Source of the DNA: DATNNN01 sp035601815
Lineage (GTDB): Bacteria > Pseudomonadota > Alphaproteobacteria > Rhizobiales > Xanthobacteraceae
Length of the DNA: 22,988 nt
NCBI GenBank assembly: GCA_035601815.1
Contig: DATNNN010000054.1
Span: 1-22,988, forward strand
Direction of reading: 5' to 3'
Shown: one piece after another, positions 7,651 to 15,599 of the stretch
Numbering within the stretch: the stretch's first letter is position 1
Layout: every line of letters begins with the position of its first letter
Notes under the pieces: generated by a model
What the model saw: only the letters and a program-made list of their open reading frames with translations
What the model was told of the DNA's origin: nothing
Database searches by the model: none
Position numbers and translations under genes: made by a program

Positions 7651-9156
7651 TCACCCCCGAATGGTCTCTGCTTCGACATCGGAGGCGTCGAGGGCGGCGG
7701 CCAGATTGTGCTCCTCGCCGAAGTAGCGGGCGCGCTCCCAGAAGCGCGGGTGGCCGATGCCAGTGGAACGATGGCGGCCGAGAATCTTGCCGTGGGCGTC
7801 CTCGCCGAGGAAGTCGTAGACGAAGAGGTCCTGGGTCGTGACCACCTCGCCTTCCATGCCCACCACCTCGGTGATGTGGGTGATGCGGCGCGAGCCATCG
7901 CGCATGCGCGCGACCTGCACGATAACGTCGATGGAGGCCACCACCATCTCGCGGATGGTGCGCGGGGGTAGCTGGAAGCCGCCCATGGTGATCATCGATT
8001 CCAGGCGCGACAGAGCCTCGCGCGGGCTATTGGCGTGCAGCGTGCCCATGGAGCCGTCGTGGCCGGTGTTCATGGCCTGGAGCAAGTCGAACGCCTCCGG
8101 GCCGCGCACCTCGCCGACGATGATGCGCTCCGGGCGCATACGCAGGCAGTTGCGCACCAGATCGCGCATCTTCACCTCGCCCTCGCCCTCGAGATTCGGC
8201 GGACGCGATTCCAGGCGCACGACGTGGGGCTGCTGCAGCTGCAGCTCGGCCGCGTCTTCGCAGGTGATGACGCGCTCGTCGTTGTCGATGTAGCGGGTGA
8301 TGCAATTGAGCAGCGTGGTCTTGCCCGAGCCGGTGCCGCCGGAGATCAGCACGTTCACCCGGCAGCGGCCGATCACCTTCAACAGGTCGGCGCCGGTGGG
8401 CGAGATGGTGCCGTACTTGACGAGCTGCTCCAGCGTCAGCTTGTCGCGGCGGAATTTGCGGATGGTGAGCGCGGGGCCGTCGATGGACAAAGGCGGCACG
8501 ATGACGTTGACGCGCGAGCCGTCGGGCAAGCGCGCATCGCAGATCGGGCTCGCCTCGTCGACGCGGCGGCCGATCTGGCTGACGATGCGCTGGCAGATGT
8601 TGTGGAGCTGCTGGTTGTCGCGGAAGCGGATGCCGGTGCGCTGAATCTTGCCGGCGACCTCGATGTAGACCGTGCTCGAGCCGTTGACCATGATGTCGGC
8701 GATGTCGTCGCGCGCGAGCAACGGCTCGAGCGGGCCATAGCCGAGTACGTCGTTGCAAATGTCCTCGAGCAGCTCTTCCTGGTCGGAGATCGACATCACC
8801 ACGTTCTTGATGGCGATGATCTCGTTGACGATGTCGCGAATCTCCTCGCGCGCCGACATCGGGTCGAGCTTGGCGAGCTGGGTGAGGTCGATCGCCTCGA
8901 TCAGCGCGCCGAAGATCTGGCTCTTGGTCTCGTAGAAGCTCTCGGTGCGGCGGCCCTCGGCCACGCTCTTAGGCCGCATCTCCGGTACGAGTGGCGGCGC
9001 CTGCGCGGAGACGTTGGCAACGCCATTCGAAGGCTCGGGCTCGGGGACGCCGGGGGTAGCGGGCACCACGGCCGGGCGGGTCGCGATCTCGCGCGACGCG
9101 GCGGGCAGCGGCGCTTTCTCCTCCGCGACCGGGCTGGATCCACGCTTGCCGAACAT
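7651..9156 (-). CDS. cpaF: Flp pilus assembly motor ATPase CpaF/TadA
   Basis: This 501-residue secretion ATPase of the VirB11/GspE family hydrolyses ATP to drive pilin assembly (and possibly retraction) from the cytoplasmic face. Visible motifs are Walker A GGTGSGKT (about 273-280), Asp box TCEDAAELQL (about 298-307), Walker B RIIVGEVRG (about 344-352) and His box GSMGTLHANS (about 368-377). A proline-rich linker of about 60 residues precedes the conserved N-domain, as is common in CpaF. The ATG at 9156 (MFGKRG) matches the usual family N-terminus; an in-frame GTG at 9165 would add three residues and cannot be excluded. The ribosome site is weak, in keeping with coupling to cpaE, which stops 17 bases upstream of this ATG. 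Confidence 0.96.
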   Translation of the reverse strand: MFGKRGSSPVAEEKAPLPAASREIATRPAVVPATPGVPEPEPSNGVANVSAQAPPLVPEMRPKSVAEGRRTESFYETKSQIFGALIEAIDLTQLAKLDPMSAREEIRDIVNEIIAIKNVVMSISDQEELLEDICNDVLGYGPLEPLLARDDIADIMVNGSSTVYIEVAGKIQRTGIRFRDNQQLHNICQRIVSQIGRRVDEASPICDARLPDGSRVNVIVPPLSIDGPALTIRKFRRDKLTLEQLVKYGTISPTGADLLKVIGRCRVNVLISGGTGSGKTTLLNCITRYIDNDERVITCEDAAELQLQQPHVVRLESRPPNLEGEGEVKMRDLVRNCLRMRPERIIVGEVRGPEAFDLLQAMNTGHDGSMGTLHANSPREALSRLESMITMGGFQLPPRTIREMVVASIDVIVQVARMRDGSRRITHITEVVGMEGEVVTTQDLFVYDFLGEDAHGKILGRHRSTGIGHPRFWERARYFGEEHNLAAALDASDVEAETIRG

Positions 9157-9172
9157 CGATGCCACGGGTGCT

Positions 9173-10447
9173 TCAGCCCAGGCGCGCGCGCAGCTTGGCG
9201 ATCAGCGGCGACAGGAAGTCGCCGCGCTTCTGCCGCTTGACCTCGGCGCGACCGGTCAAGGTCATCGCCAGCGAGAGGAAGGTCTCGGCGATCTTATGGT
9301 TGGCGGCGACCTCGGCGATCATCTGGCCGTTGTTGGCGGCGGTGCCGAAGAGCTGCGGGTCGAAGGGAATCGATGCCGCCGGCTCGTGGCCGAGCGCCTT
9401 GGCGAAGTCCGCGAGGCGCACCTCGGGCCGCTTCGGCATGCCCACCTGGTTCAGCACGTACATCGGTGCCTGGTCGTTGGGCCGCGCCGCGCGCACGAAG
9501 TCGAACAGATTCTTGGCGTTGCGCAGATTGGCGAGATCGGGGGCGACGACGAACAACACCTCGTCGGCGCCGACCATGGCGCGCTTGGCCCAGGCCGTCC
9601 ACACGTGCGGCAAGTCGAGGACGATGTAGGGCACCGAGCTGCGCAACGCGTCGAACACCGGGTCGAACGCCTCGGGATCGAAGTCGTATTCGCGGTCGAG
9701 CGTCGCCGGCGAGGCGAGCAGGCTCAGGTGGTCGGTGCACTTGGAAAGCAGCCGGTCGATGAAGGCGGAGTCGACCCGGTCGGGCGAGAACACCGCATCG
9801 GCGATGCCCTGGGGCGGATCCTGGTTGAAGTCGAGGCCGGCGGTGCCGAACGGCAGGTCGAGATCGACCACCACCGAGTCGAGGCTCAGGTCGCGGGCGA
9901 TGGTGAAGGAGATGTTGTGGGCGACGGTGGAGGCGCCGACGCCGCCCTTGGCGCCGACGACGGCGACGACGCGGCCGACCGGATCGGCGTTCGGCGCGTT
10001 GAACAGCCCGGACACCGTGCGCACCACGTCGAGCGGCGTCACCGGCGAGATCAGGTAGTCGCTGATGCCGCGGCGCACGAGCTCGCGGTAGAACACGACG
10101 TCGTTGAAGCGGCCAACGACGACCACCTTGGTGCCGGCGTCGCAAACCTCGGCGAGCTTGTCGAGGCCCTCGAGCAGCTCGATGCCGTTGGCGTTGTTTT
10201 CGATGACGATGACGTTGGGCGTGGCGGCGCTGCGGTAGGCCTCGCCGGCGGCGGCGAGCCCGCCCATCTGCACCTTGACGTGGGCCTTGGCCATGCGGCG
10301 GTCGCCGGCGGCGGCCTGGATGGCCGTCGCGAGCTCGGGCATCTCGCAAAACGCCTGGATCGAGATGCGGGGGACCGGTGCGATGTGCTGACCGGGGTCG
10401 GCGGCAGGCACCGACGGGTCGAGCTGGTGGGCGAGCGCGGTGCTCAT
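9173..10447 (-). CDS. cpaE: Pilus assembly ATPase/localisation protein CpaE
   Basis: This 424-residue protein has an N-terminal receiver-like domain (about residues 75-150) and a ParA/MinD-type P-loop domain. The deviant Walker A is GAKGGVGAST (165-174), and DLDLPFGTAGLDF follows. In Caulobacter, CpaE places the pilus machinery at the cell pole. The receiver-like part lacks an obvious phospho-acceptor Asp cluster, so it is probably a pseudo-receiver. The ATG at 10447 overlaps the TGA of cpaD (ATGA), which fixes the start; the same frame stays open far upstream through cpaD but is not coding there. GAST in place of GKTT in the P-loop is usual for CpaE and does not indicate damage. Confidence 0.95.
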   Translation of the reverse strand: MSTALAHQLDPSVPAADPGQHIAPVPRISIQAFCEMPELATAIQAAAGDRRMAKAHVKVQMGGLAAAGEAYRSAATPNVIVIENNANGIELLEGLDKLAEVCDAGTKVVVVGRFNDVVFYRELVRRGISDYLISPVTPLDVVRTVSGLFNAPNADPVGRVVAVVGAKGGVGASTVAHNISFTIARDLSLDSVVVDLDLPFGTAGLDFNQDPPQGIADAVFSPDRVDSAFIDRLLSKCTDHLSLLASPATLDREYDFDPEAFDPVFDALRSSVPYIVLDLPHVWTAWAKRAMVGADEVLFVVAPDLANLRNAKNLFDFVRAARPNDQAPMYVLNQVGMPKRPEVRLADFAKALGHEPAASIPFDPQLFGTAANNGQMIAEVAANHKIAETFLSLAMTLTGRAEVKRQKRGDFLSPLIAKLRARLG

Positions 10448-11169
10448 TGGCCGACGGTGCTCACTTTCGGGTCCGGCTTCTGGGTGTAGACGGTCGACGG
10501 GTCCTGGCCCTGGCGCCACTTGTCGATGACCTGCTGGCGGCGGCCGGCATCGGGCCGGCCCTCGGAGCGCGGCTGCACCAGGTCCTCGGGGTTGACGACC
10601 ATGGCGGCGAAATTGCGCTGGGTGGCGCAGCCGTGATTCCAGAAGGCATCGTTCTGAAGCGCGTGGACGCCGGGGCCCATGTTGTCGATCCACTGTCCGC
10701 ACGGCCCGGTGACGGCGCGCACCTGCGGATAGGCGACGCGGATCGGGCCGAAGGTGGTGGGCTGCGCCGGCGTATAGGGCCGCCGCTCGATCGCCGCCTG
10801 CGGCACGCCCATGGCGGCGAGGATGCTGGTCACCTCGCGCGTGGTCTGCCGCACGGCGAACTGGGAGCGGACGCCCACCGGCACGTCGACGTAGAGGAGG
10901 CCGGACGATTCCCGGCGCCAGGCGCGGGCGAAGGCGGCGACCTCGGCGCGTTGGGTCGCCGTCAACCGGCCGTGGCCGGAGCCGCCGTAGATCTCGATGG
11001 CGCGTTCGGCCTCGGCGAACTTGATCGGATAGCGGTCGCGCACGTCGGAGGGGTACGGCGGCGGCGCGTAAGCGGCCTGGTCGGTATTGCAGCCGCCGGC
11101 GGCGAGCGCGAGGCCCAATGCGACGAGCCGGGCGGCGGCGCCGAAAATGCGATCGGGTGAGGTGAACAT
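10444..11169 (-). CDS. cpaD: Pilus biogenesis lipoprotein CpaD
   Basis: This 241-residue exported protein has a lipoprotein signal ending LALAAGGC (Cys27) and the CpaD-family body. Landmarks are YPIKFAEAERAIEIY and, near the C-terminus, NFAAMVVNPEDLVQPR, with two cysteines in TGPCGQW and NHGCAT that may form a disulfide. CpaD is thought to stabilise the CpaC secretin at the outer membrane. The gene lies between cpaC (18-base gap) and cpaE (4-base overlap) in the standard cpa order. The ATG at 11169 directly precedes the signal peptide. Confidence 0.94.
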   Translation of the reverse strand: MFTSPDRIFGAAARLVALGLALAAGGCNTDQAAYAPPPYPSDVRDRYPIKFAEAERAIEIYGGSGHGRLTATQRAEVAAFARAWRRESSGLLYVDVPVGVRSQFAVRQTTREVTSILAAMGVPQAAIERRPYTPAQPTTFGPIRVAYPQVRAVTGPCGQWIDNMGPGVHALQNDAFWNHGCATQRNFAAMVVNPEDLVQPRSEGRPDAGRRQQVIDKWRQGQDPSTVYTQKPDPKVSTVGQ

Positions 11170-11187
11170 GCGCGCTCCTGCTAAGCC

Positions 11188-12597
11188 CTAGTCGAGAATG
11201 AAGCCGTAGTTGCCGTGCAGCGACCGCCGCCCTTCGACCGCGCCGGGGGTGCCGTAGACGCGGTTGACCTGGTTGAGGAATATGGTGGCGGGATCGGAGG
11301 CATTGGCGAAGCCGTCGTCGGGCCGCGACAGCGCCTGGCGCGCCACCGGCTGCGCCAGATACGGCGTCGCGATGATGACGAGCTCGGTGAGGCCGTTCTG
11401 GTAGTCGCGGCTCTTGAACAGGCCGCCGAGCACCGGCAGGTTCATCAGCCCAGGCAGCCCGTTGATGTTCTGCTTGGTCTGCTCCTGGATGAGCCCGGCC
11501 AGCACCATGGCGCCGCCCGACGGCACCTCCACGGTGGAGCTCGCGCGCCGCACCTTGAGCGCGGGCACGCCGAAGGCGGCGCCCTCGGAGGTGAGCTCGC
11601 TCACCTCGGTGGCGACGCGAAGCGAAATGCGGCCTTCCGACAGCACCACCGGCAGGAACTCGAGCAGGATGCCGAACTGCTTGAACGTGATCTGCGGCGT
11701 GCACACGGTGCCGGTGCAGGAGATGCCGCTCGGGATCGGGAACTCGCCACCGGCCAGGAACTTCGCCGACTCGCCGGAGACCGCCGAGATGTTGGGCTCC
11801 GCGAGCGTGCGCAACACGCCGGTCTGTTCCATGGCGCGCAGCGTCGCGGTGATGCTGCCGCCATTCGGCAGGTTGAAGGTGGGCGCGACGGAGGTGCTGG
11901 TGATCGGCGAGCCCTGCACCGAGAACGGGTTGTTGATATTGAAATTGAGCGAGGTGGTGCCGATGGCGATCGACGCCCCGTTGAGATCGATGCCGAGCTG
12001 CTTGATCACGCTGCGCTGGACCTCGGCGACCGAGACCTTGAGCAGCACTTGCTCCTTGTCCTTGATGACGAGGCCGTTGACTACCTTCTTGGAATCGCCG
12101 ACCAGTTTCGCCGCGGTGTCGAACGCGTTCTGCGCGTCGAGAGCGTTGGCGACGACGCCGGAGAGGACCACGGAATCATTCACCGCGTCGACGCGGATCG
12201 AGGCGCTGGGGATGATCCGGCGCAGCGCGTCACGCACGCCGGCGGCGTCGCGGCCGACCTCGATGTCGTAGGCGACGATCTGGCGGCCGTCACCGTCGAA
12301 GAACACGACGGTGGTCTGGCCGACGGCGACGCCGATAAGATAGGCGCGGCGCGCCGAGCGCACCACGGCGTTGGCGATCCCCGGGTTGGCGACGAGCACG
12401 TCCTTGGCGTCACGCGGCAGATCGATGACCACCGACTTGCCGATGCCGAGGGCGAGGAAGCGGCCGCTGCGCTCGACGTTGACGCGCTCGCTCCCGGCCT
12501 CGGCAGCGCGCAGCGGCGCGGCCGCAAATAGGCCGAGGAGGAAGACACAGACCAGGCCGATGCCGAGTCGGACTACGGTCGCTACAGGGTGGAACAT
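11188..12597 (-). CDS. cpaC: Outer-membrane pilus secretin CpaC
   Basis: This 469-residue protein forms the outer-membrane channel for the Flp pilus. It has a Sec signal peptide (about 1-32, ending APLRAA), a pilus-assembly N-domain (VNVERSGRFLALGIGKS...VANPGIANAVV) and a BON-like segment (RVDAVNDSVVLSGVV). The secretin domain follows from about 200, with TLAEPNISAVSGESAKFLAGG and VPSGGAMVLAGLIQEQ. The ATG at 12597 has a strong GGAGGT ribosome site about 8 bases upstream and starts the signal peptide. The open frame extends further upstream inside cpaB but that is not coding. It sits 29 bases after cpaB, and its length is usual for CpaC. Confidence 0.95.
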   Translation of the reverse strand: MFHPVATVVRLGIGLVCVFLLGLFAAAPLRAAEAGSERVNVERSGRFLALGIGKSVVIDLPRDAKDVLVANPGIANAVVRSARRAYLIGVAVGQTTVVFFDGDGRQIVAYDIEVGRDAAGVRDALRRIIPSASIRVDAVNDSVVLSGVVANALDAQNAFDTAAKLVGDSKKVVNGLVIKDKEQVLLKVSVAEVQRSVIKQLGIDLNGASIAIGTTSLNFNINNPFSVQGSPITSTSVAPTFNLPNGGSITATLRAMEQTGVLRTLAEPNISAVSGESAKFLAGGEFPIPSGISCTGTVCTPQITFKQFGILLEFLPVVLSEGRISLRVATEVSELTSEGAAFGVPALKVRRASSTVEVPSGGAMVLAGLIQEQTKQNINGLPGLMNLPVLGGLFKSRDYQNGLTELVIIATPYLAQPVARQALSRPDDGFANASDPATIFLNQVNRVYGTPGAVEGRRSLHGNYGFILD

Positions 12598-12626
12598 CGG
12601 CAAAGACCTCCGGCGGACGTGCACTA

Positions 12627-13454
12627 TCAATTGCTCTGGACGGACAAGGAGCCACGGCGCACGCAGCGCTTGCCGCAGCTCCAGCTCTCGGGATCGATGC
12701 CGCGCCAAAGCGTCAGTGTGTTCTCGCGCCACTGATCCTCGTCGGTGTCGGGCTTGCTCGATGGCTTGGCGTCGGCGAGTGAGCGCAGCGCGAGCGACAG
12801 GTTGCCGCGCTGGCGCGACACCGCCAGCAACTCGGTCTGCTGCGGCGCGAGTTCTAGCGTCGTGGTCTTGCCGACTACGACCTTCTGGCCGTTCTTCTCC
12901 TCGACCGTCTGGTCGATGGCGAGCACGCGCACGTTGCGCAAGATGGTTTCGCTGACGAAGCCGTCGCCGCCCGAGCGCTGGGCGGCGGCATCCTTGCGCG
13001 TGAGGATGACGTCGACGCGGTCGTTGGGCAGGATGAAGCCGGCGGCGCCGGTCTCGGCCGAAATCTCGGTGGAGATGGCGCGCATGCCGGCGGGCAGGAT
13101 CGCCGACATGAAGCCGGAGCCGTCGGCCTTGATCAGCTTCGCCTCGCGCATCGGCTCGCCGGCGACGAACGGCGCGCGGGCGACGGAACCCTTGAGGCTC
13201 TCGATCGCGTCGGGACGCGCGGTCTTGCGGATGAAGAGCGGGCCCGCGGCGCTGAGCGGCCACGGCTGCCAGGCCAAGTCCTCGGGCTGGACGGCACGGC
13301 CGACGGCGATGTCGACGCGGGCGACGAGGATGTCGACGGTATCGGACGGCGGTGCGGCGACCTGCGGCGACGGCGCATCGCGACCGGACAACATGAAGGC
13401 CAGCGCGCCGGCCAAGAGGGCGACGCCAAGCACAAGTAGACGGGCAACTCGCAT
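12627..13454 (-). CDS. cpaB: Flp pilus assembly protein CpaB (SAF domain)
   Basis: This 275-residue periplasmic protein is anchored by an N-terminal hydrophobic segment (LLVLGVALLAGALAFML). It carries a SAF/RcpC domain: VDILVARVDIAVGRAVQPEDLAWQ, then GMRAISTEISAETGAAGFILPNDRVDVILTR. CpaB/RcpC proteins associate with the secretin and probably bind peptidoglycan. The C-terminus is cysteine-containing (SWSCGKRC). The ATG at 13454 precedes the anchor directly; its ribosome site is weak. A CtrA-like box lies about 70 bases upstream, so cpaB may begin its own transcript for the cpaB-tadC run, in addition to any read-through from cpaA. Confidence 0.93.
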   Translation of the reverse strand: MRVARLLVLGVALLAGALAFMLSGRDAPSPQVAAPPSDTVDILVARVDIAVGRAVQPEDLAWQPWPLSAAGPLFIRKTARPDAIESLKGSVARAPFVAGEPMREAKLIKADGSGFMSAILPAGMRAISTEISAETGAAGFILPNDRVDVILTRKDAAAQRSGGDGFVSETILRNVRVLAIDQTVEEKNGQKVVVGKTTTLELAPQQTELLAVSRQRGNLSLALRSLADAKPSSKPDTDEDQWRENTLTLWRGIDPESWSCGKRCVRRGSLSVQSN

Positions 13455-13520
13455 ACGCTCACATCCCGGGAATCAGAGGGCGCCCAACGGGCTTTGAACC
13501 CGGATTGCAACAGCAAACGG

Positions 13521-13535
13521 TCAACTTATGGTTAA
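13521..13535 (-). promoter_or_regulatory. CtrA-like box upstream of cpaB
   Basis: On the minus strand this reads TTAACCAT followed by AAGTTGA, that is TTAA-N7-TTGA. It contains the exact TTAACCAT octamer and is one base short of the full TTAA-N7-TTAA CtrA consensus. It lies 67-81 bases before the cpaB start, in an A/T-richer strip of the cpaA-cpaB gap. CtrA controls pilus genes in Caulobacter; its action here is inferred from motif and place. Confidence 0.48.
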
Positions 13536-13570
13536 TAAGCGGTAGCTGAATTTAGGTTTCGCAGGCCGCC

Positions 13571-14077
13571 TCAACCGGCGAGCGCGCGCATGAAGGCCGA
13601 GTCGGGGTAGACCGCGAGGCCGGCGAGCGCGAGCGCAATCCCGTAGGGGATGCCGGTCTTCACGTCGTGCAGCCGGGCGATCCAGGGCTTGCGGGCGAGG
13701 ACGGCCGGCAGCGGCAGGCGGCGCAGCTCGAGAATGAGGAGCGTCAGCACACCGCCGATGACGGAGGCGACCAGCAGGTAGTCCATCAGATGGGCGAAAC
13801 CGAGCCACAGCGCGGTCGCGGCCGCGAGCTTGGCGTCGCCGCCGCCGATCCAGCCGCGGGCGAAGAAGGCGAAGGCCACCGCTAGCACCACCAGGCTCGC
13901 CAGCACGTGACGGCCCATGTCGGCGACCGGCATGCCCACCGCCATCGCCACCAGGAAGAAGGCGGCGCAAAGCGCGAGCGACAGGCGGTTGGAGATGGTC
14001 ATGGTGATAAGGTCGCTCGCCGCGGCGAACGCCATGGCGGCGGGAAAGAGGCCGAGCACCAGGATTTCCGCGAGCAT
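13571..14077 (-). CDS. cpaA: Prepilin peptidase CpaA (A24 family)
   Basis: This 168-residue multi-pass inner-membrane aspartyl protease cleaves the leader of Flp pilin and TadE-type pseudopilins. Both catalytic aspartates are visible: Asp22 in AASDLITMTISN and Asp81 in the GxGD-type motif GGGDAK. Nearly the whole protein is hydrophobic helices, and it has the short form typical of Tad loci, without an N-methylation domain. The ATG at 14077 is chosen because GGAGA lies 5 bases upstream; a GTG at 14089 would add four residues. It follows the pilin gene across a terminator hairpin, so its expression probably depends on read-through or its own promoter. Confidence 0.93.
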   Translation of the reverse strand: MLAEILVLGLFPAAMAFAAASDLITMTISNRLSLALCAAFFLVAMAVGMPVADMGRHVLASLVVLAVAFAFFARGWIGGGDAKLAAATALWLGFAHLMDYLLVASVIGGVLTLLILELRRLPLPAVLARKPWIARLHDVKTGIPYGIALALAGLAVYPDSAFMRALAG

Positions 14078-14173
14078 CGCCGTCTCCACGACAACCGCTC
14101 TAGGCCGAACCGATGACGAAGTGGTTTACGGGCGGGCGGCCCCGGCGCCGTGCCGTGGCCGACCCCAAAAGCA

Positions 14174-14199
14174 CGAAAGGCCCCTCACGGGGCCTTTCG
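14174..14199 (-). terminator. Rho-independent terminator after Flp pilin gene
   Basis: Perfect 11-base arms, CGAAAGGCCCC (14174-14184) and GGGGCCTTTCG (14189-14199), enclose a 4-base loop. On the minus strand the stem is followed by TGCTTTT, a typical termination tail. It lies 24 bases past the pilin stop and about 100 bases before the cpaA start. This arrangement would give abundant short pilin mRNA and reduced read-through into the assembly genes. Confidence 0.85.
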
Positions 14200-14222
14200 A
14201 TTTGGATCAGGATCGCGAACGC

Positions 14223-14384
14223 TTACTTGAGGGCGTTCTGAACCTGCGTGAAGGTCGTGTTGAGTTTGGAACCGACGCCCTGCACGACCGCGATGATGGC
14301 AACCGAAATGCAGGCTGCGATCAGGCCGTACTCGATGGCGGTGGCGCCAGACTCGTCCTTCGCGAAGTGGGCGAGAATTTTCAT
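14223..14384 (-). CDS. flp: Flp-family type IVb pilin
   Basis: This 53-residue protein is the major structural subunit of the Flp (Tad) pilus. It starts MKILAHFAKDESG and has the Flp processing site G|ATAIEYG: cleavage after Gly13 puts Glu at +5 and Tyr at +6, as CpaA/TadV peptidases require. A single hydrophobic helix follows (LIAACISVAIIAVVQGVG), then the short tail LNTTFTQVQNALK. The ATG at 14384 has AAGGAG 8 bases upstream. The length is normal for Flp. It is the first gene of the cpa cluster and is followed by a strong terminator. Only one pilin copy is present in the window. Confidence 0.95.
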   Translation of the reverse strand: MKILAHFAKDESGATAIEYGLIAACISVAIIAVVQGVGSKLNTTFTQVQNALK

Positions 14385-14737
14385 GGCAAGGGCTCCTTAA
14401 ACCACTGTTGGCTGTTGTGACTTGGCTTTCGTGAGCGTTCTTGATGCGCTCTCGATCACCGAGCGCGAACATAGAAGCGGCCCGTTGCAACGGCGTTAAA
14501 ATGACCGCCGAAACACGCCCCTAACGCCTTGATCCATAGCGTGGTTAAGGAATGGCTACGCCGCCTTACCAATGTTTATGGATACGGCGGCAGCACCGGC
14601 GCCGCGCGGCGGTGAAGCGATCGACGGGCGCCGCCGTCGCGGCAAATTTGCAGTTCGTTCACCATTTTCTCCAACAGTCGTGGCGAACCGCGCGTGCCAA
14701 CGGCATCTGCGGGTGGACGGAGACAAGGATAGAGATC
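14385..14737. promoter_or_regulatory. Divergent control region between the flp pilin and tadE side
   Basis: This 353-base stretch has no supportable gene. It must hold the promoters for the pilin (leftward) and the pilus-peptide/tadE genes (rightward). Contents seen: the pilin ribosome site next to 14384; a weak TTAA-N7-TTGG at 14397-14411; a perfect 12-base palindrome CCGTTGCAACGG at 14482-14493; and a TTAACCAC half-site on the minus strand at 14541-14548. I could not place confident -35/-10 or sigma-54 elements. Short open frames here look like high-GC noise. Confidence 0.6.
14482..14493. repeat. 12-base perfect palindrome in the pilin control region
   Basis: CCGTTGCAACGG reads the same on both strands. 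It lies about 100 bases upstream of the pilin start codon and about 245 bases upstream of the divergent small gene. It has the size and symmetry of a dimeric-regulator site, but the regulator is unknown and it could be chance. Confidence 0.35.
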
Positions 14738-14884
14738 GTGACCAAGCCCAGCATGTTTCCCATCGTTGTCGCTCTCGTTCCCCTTCTCGTTTTCGCGCTT
14801 GCCGGCAAGGCCGCGGCGGCCGAGGACGTGAACGTCCAGCTCGACCAGGCCAAGATCCTGCGTCTGCCCGATTCGGCACTGTAA
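14738..14884 (+). pseudogene. Truncated pilus-assembly N-domain (T2SS/T3SS_pil_N) secreted protein
   Basis: This 48-residue open frame has a clear Sec signal (MFPIVVALVPLLVFALAGKAAAA) and a mature part of about 20 residues that matches only the first strand of the pilus-assembly N-domain (DVNVQLDQAKILRLPDS). It then meets a stop. Intact relatives in rhizobial tad loci are about 140-150 residues long and continue with a VVVGNPxIADV-type motif. I find no such continuation in any frame before tadE. The GTG at 14738 has AAGGA 8 bases upstream; ATG at 14753 is an alternative. It is most simply a 3'-deleted gene whose start survives, though a functional short secreted peptide cannot be excluded. 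The neighbouring genes keep normal lengths. Confidence 0.6.
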
Positions 14885-15005
14885 ACGCCCTCTTAACGCC
14901 CGGCGGCCGGCGCGCATGGGCGCCACAACACTTCGTCAAGCGGCGCCCGCTACAACGAGGTTCGGTATCTTGCGTATGCCGCATCGCTTGCGCGGAGACA
15001 GTCCC

Positions 15006-15593
15006 ATGCCCACGACCTGTTCGGGGCCCACACTGATGAAAGGCGCACGTGTCGTCGGAGCGCAGCTCGTCCGGCGACTGCTGCGCCGCGACGACGGCAG
15101 CGCGGCGATCGAGTTCGGCCTCGTCATCGTCCCGTTCCTCGGCCTGCTGTTCGCGATTCTGGAGACGGCGCTCGTATTCTTCGCCGGTCAGGTGCTGGAG
15201 ACGGCGGTCGCCGACTCGGGCCGCCTCATCCTCACCGGCCAGGCCGACGCCGCCGGCTACAACGCCACCACCTTCAAGACCCAGGTGTGCAACCGCCTGC
15301 TCGCGCTGTTCGACTGCACGAAGCTACAGCTCGACGTAGCCACCGCTACCTCGTTCAGCTCCGCCAACCTCAGCCGTCCGCTGGTGCCCGACCCGCTCAA
15401 TCCGGGCAAGATGAAGGTGGACACCTCGAGCTTTGCCTACCAGTCCACCAGCCCGGGCCAGATCGTCGTGGTCCGCGTCATCTATGAGTGGCCGACGTTC
15501 GTTAAAGGCCTCGGCCTCAACCTCTCGGACCTGTCGAACGGCAACCGGCTGTTGATGTCGACCGCCGCCTTCCGCAACGAACCCTATAAGTGA
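15006..15593 (+). CDS. tadE: TadE-like minor pilin (first copy)
   Basis: This 195-residue protein has the TadE layout. A short basic N-terminus leads to the prepilin-type site DDG|SAAIEFG (Glu +5, Phe +6) and a single hydrophobic helix (LVIVPFLGLLFAILETALVFF), followed by a periplasmic domain of about 130 residues with a likely disulfide pair in VCNRLLALFDC. It should be processed by CpaA and act as a minor or priming pilin. The ATG at 15006 is chosen because GGAG lies 8 bases upstream; ATG at 15036 would be closer to the conserved part but lacks a ribosome site. The stop is followed immediately by the second tadE-like gene, so the two are cotranscribed. Confidence 0.9.
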   Translation: MPTTCSGPTLMKGARVVGAQLVRRLLRRDDGSAAIEFGLVIVPFLGLLFAILETALVFFAGQVLETAVADSGRLILTGQADAAGYNATTFKTQVCNRLLALFDCTKLQLDVATATSFSSANLSRPLVPDPLNPGKMKVDTSSFAYQSTSPGQIVVVRVIYEWPTFVKGLGLNLSDLSNGNRLLMSTAAFRNEPYK

Positions 15594-15599
15594 GTGGCG

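Noticed and set aside
10448..11704. N-terminal extension of cpaE over cpaD and into cpaC (about 420 residues)
   Set aside because: It is a high-GC frame without stops; cpaD in the other frame has clear family motifs and a lipobox, and the cpaE ATG at 10447 overlaps its stop.
12598..13263. N-terminal extension of cpaC into cpaB
   Set aside because: The signal peptide begins at the ATG at 12597, which has a strong ribosome site; the extension is shadow sequence of cpaB.
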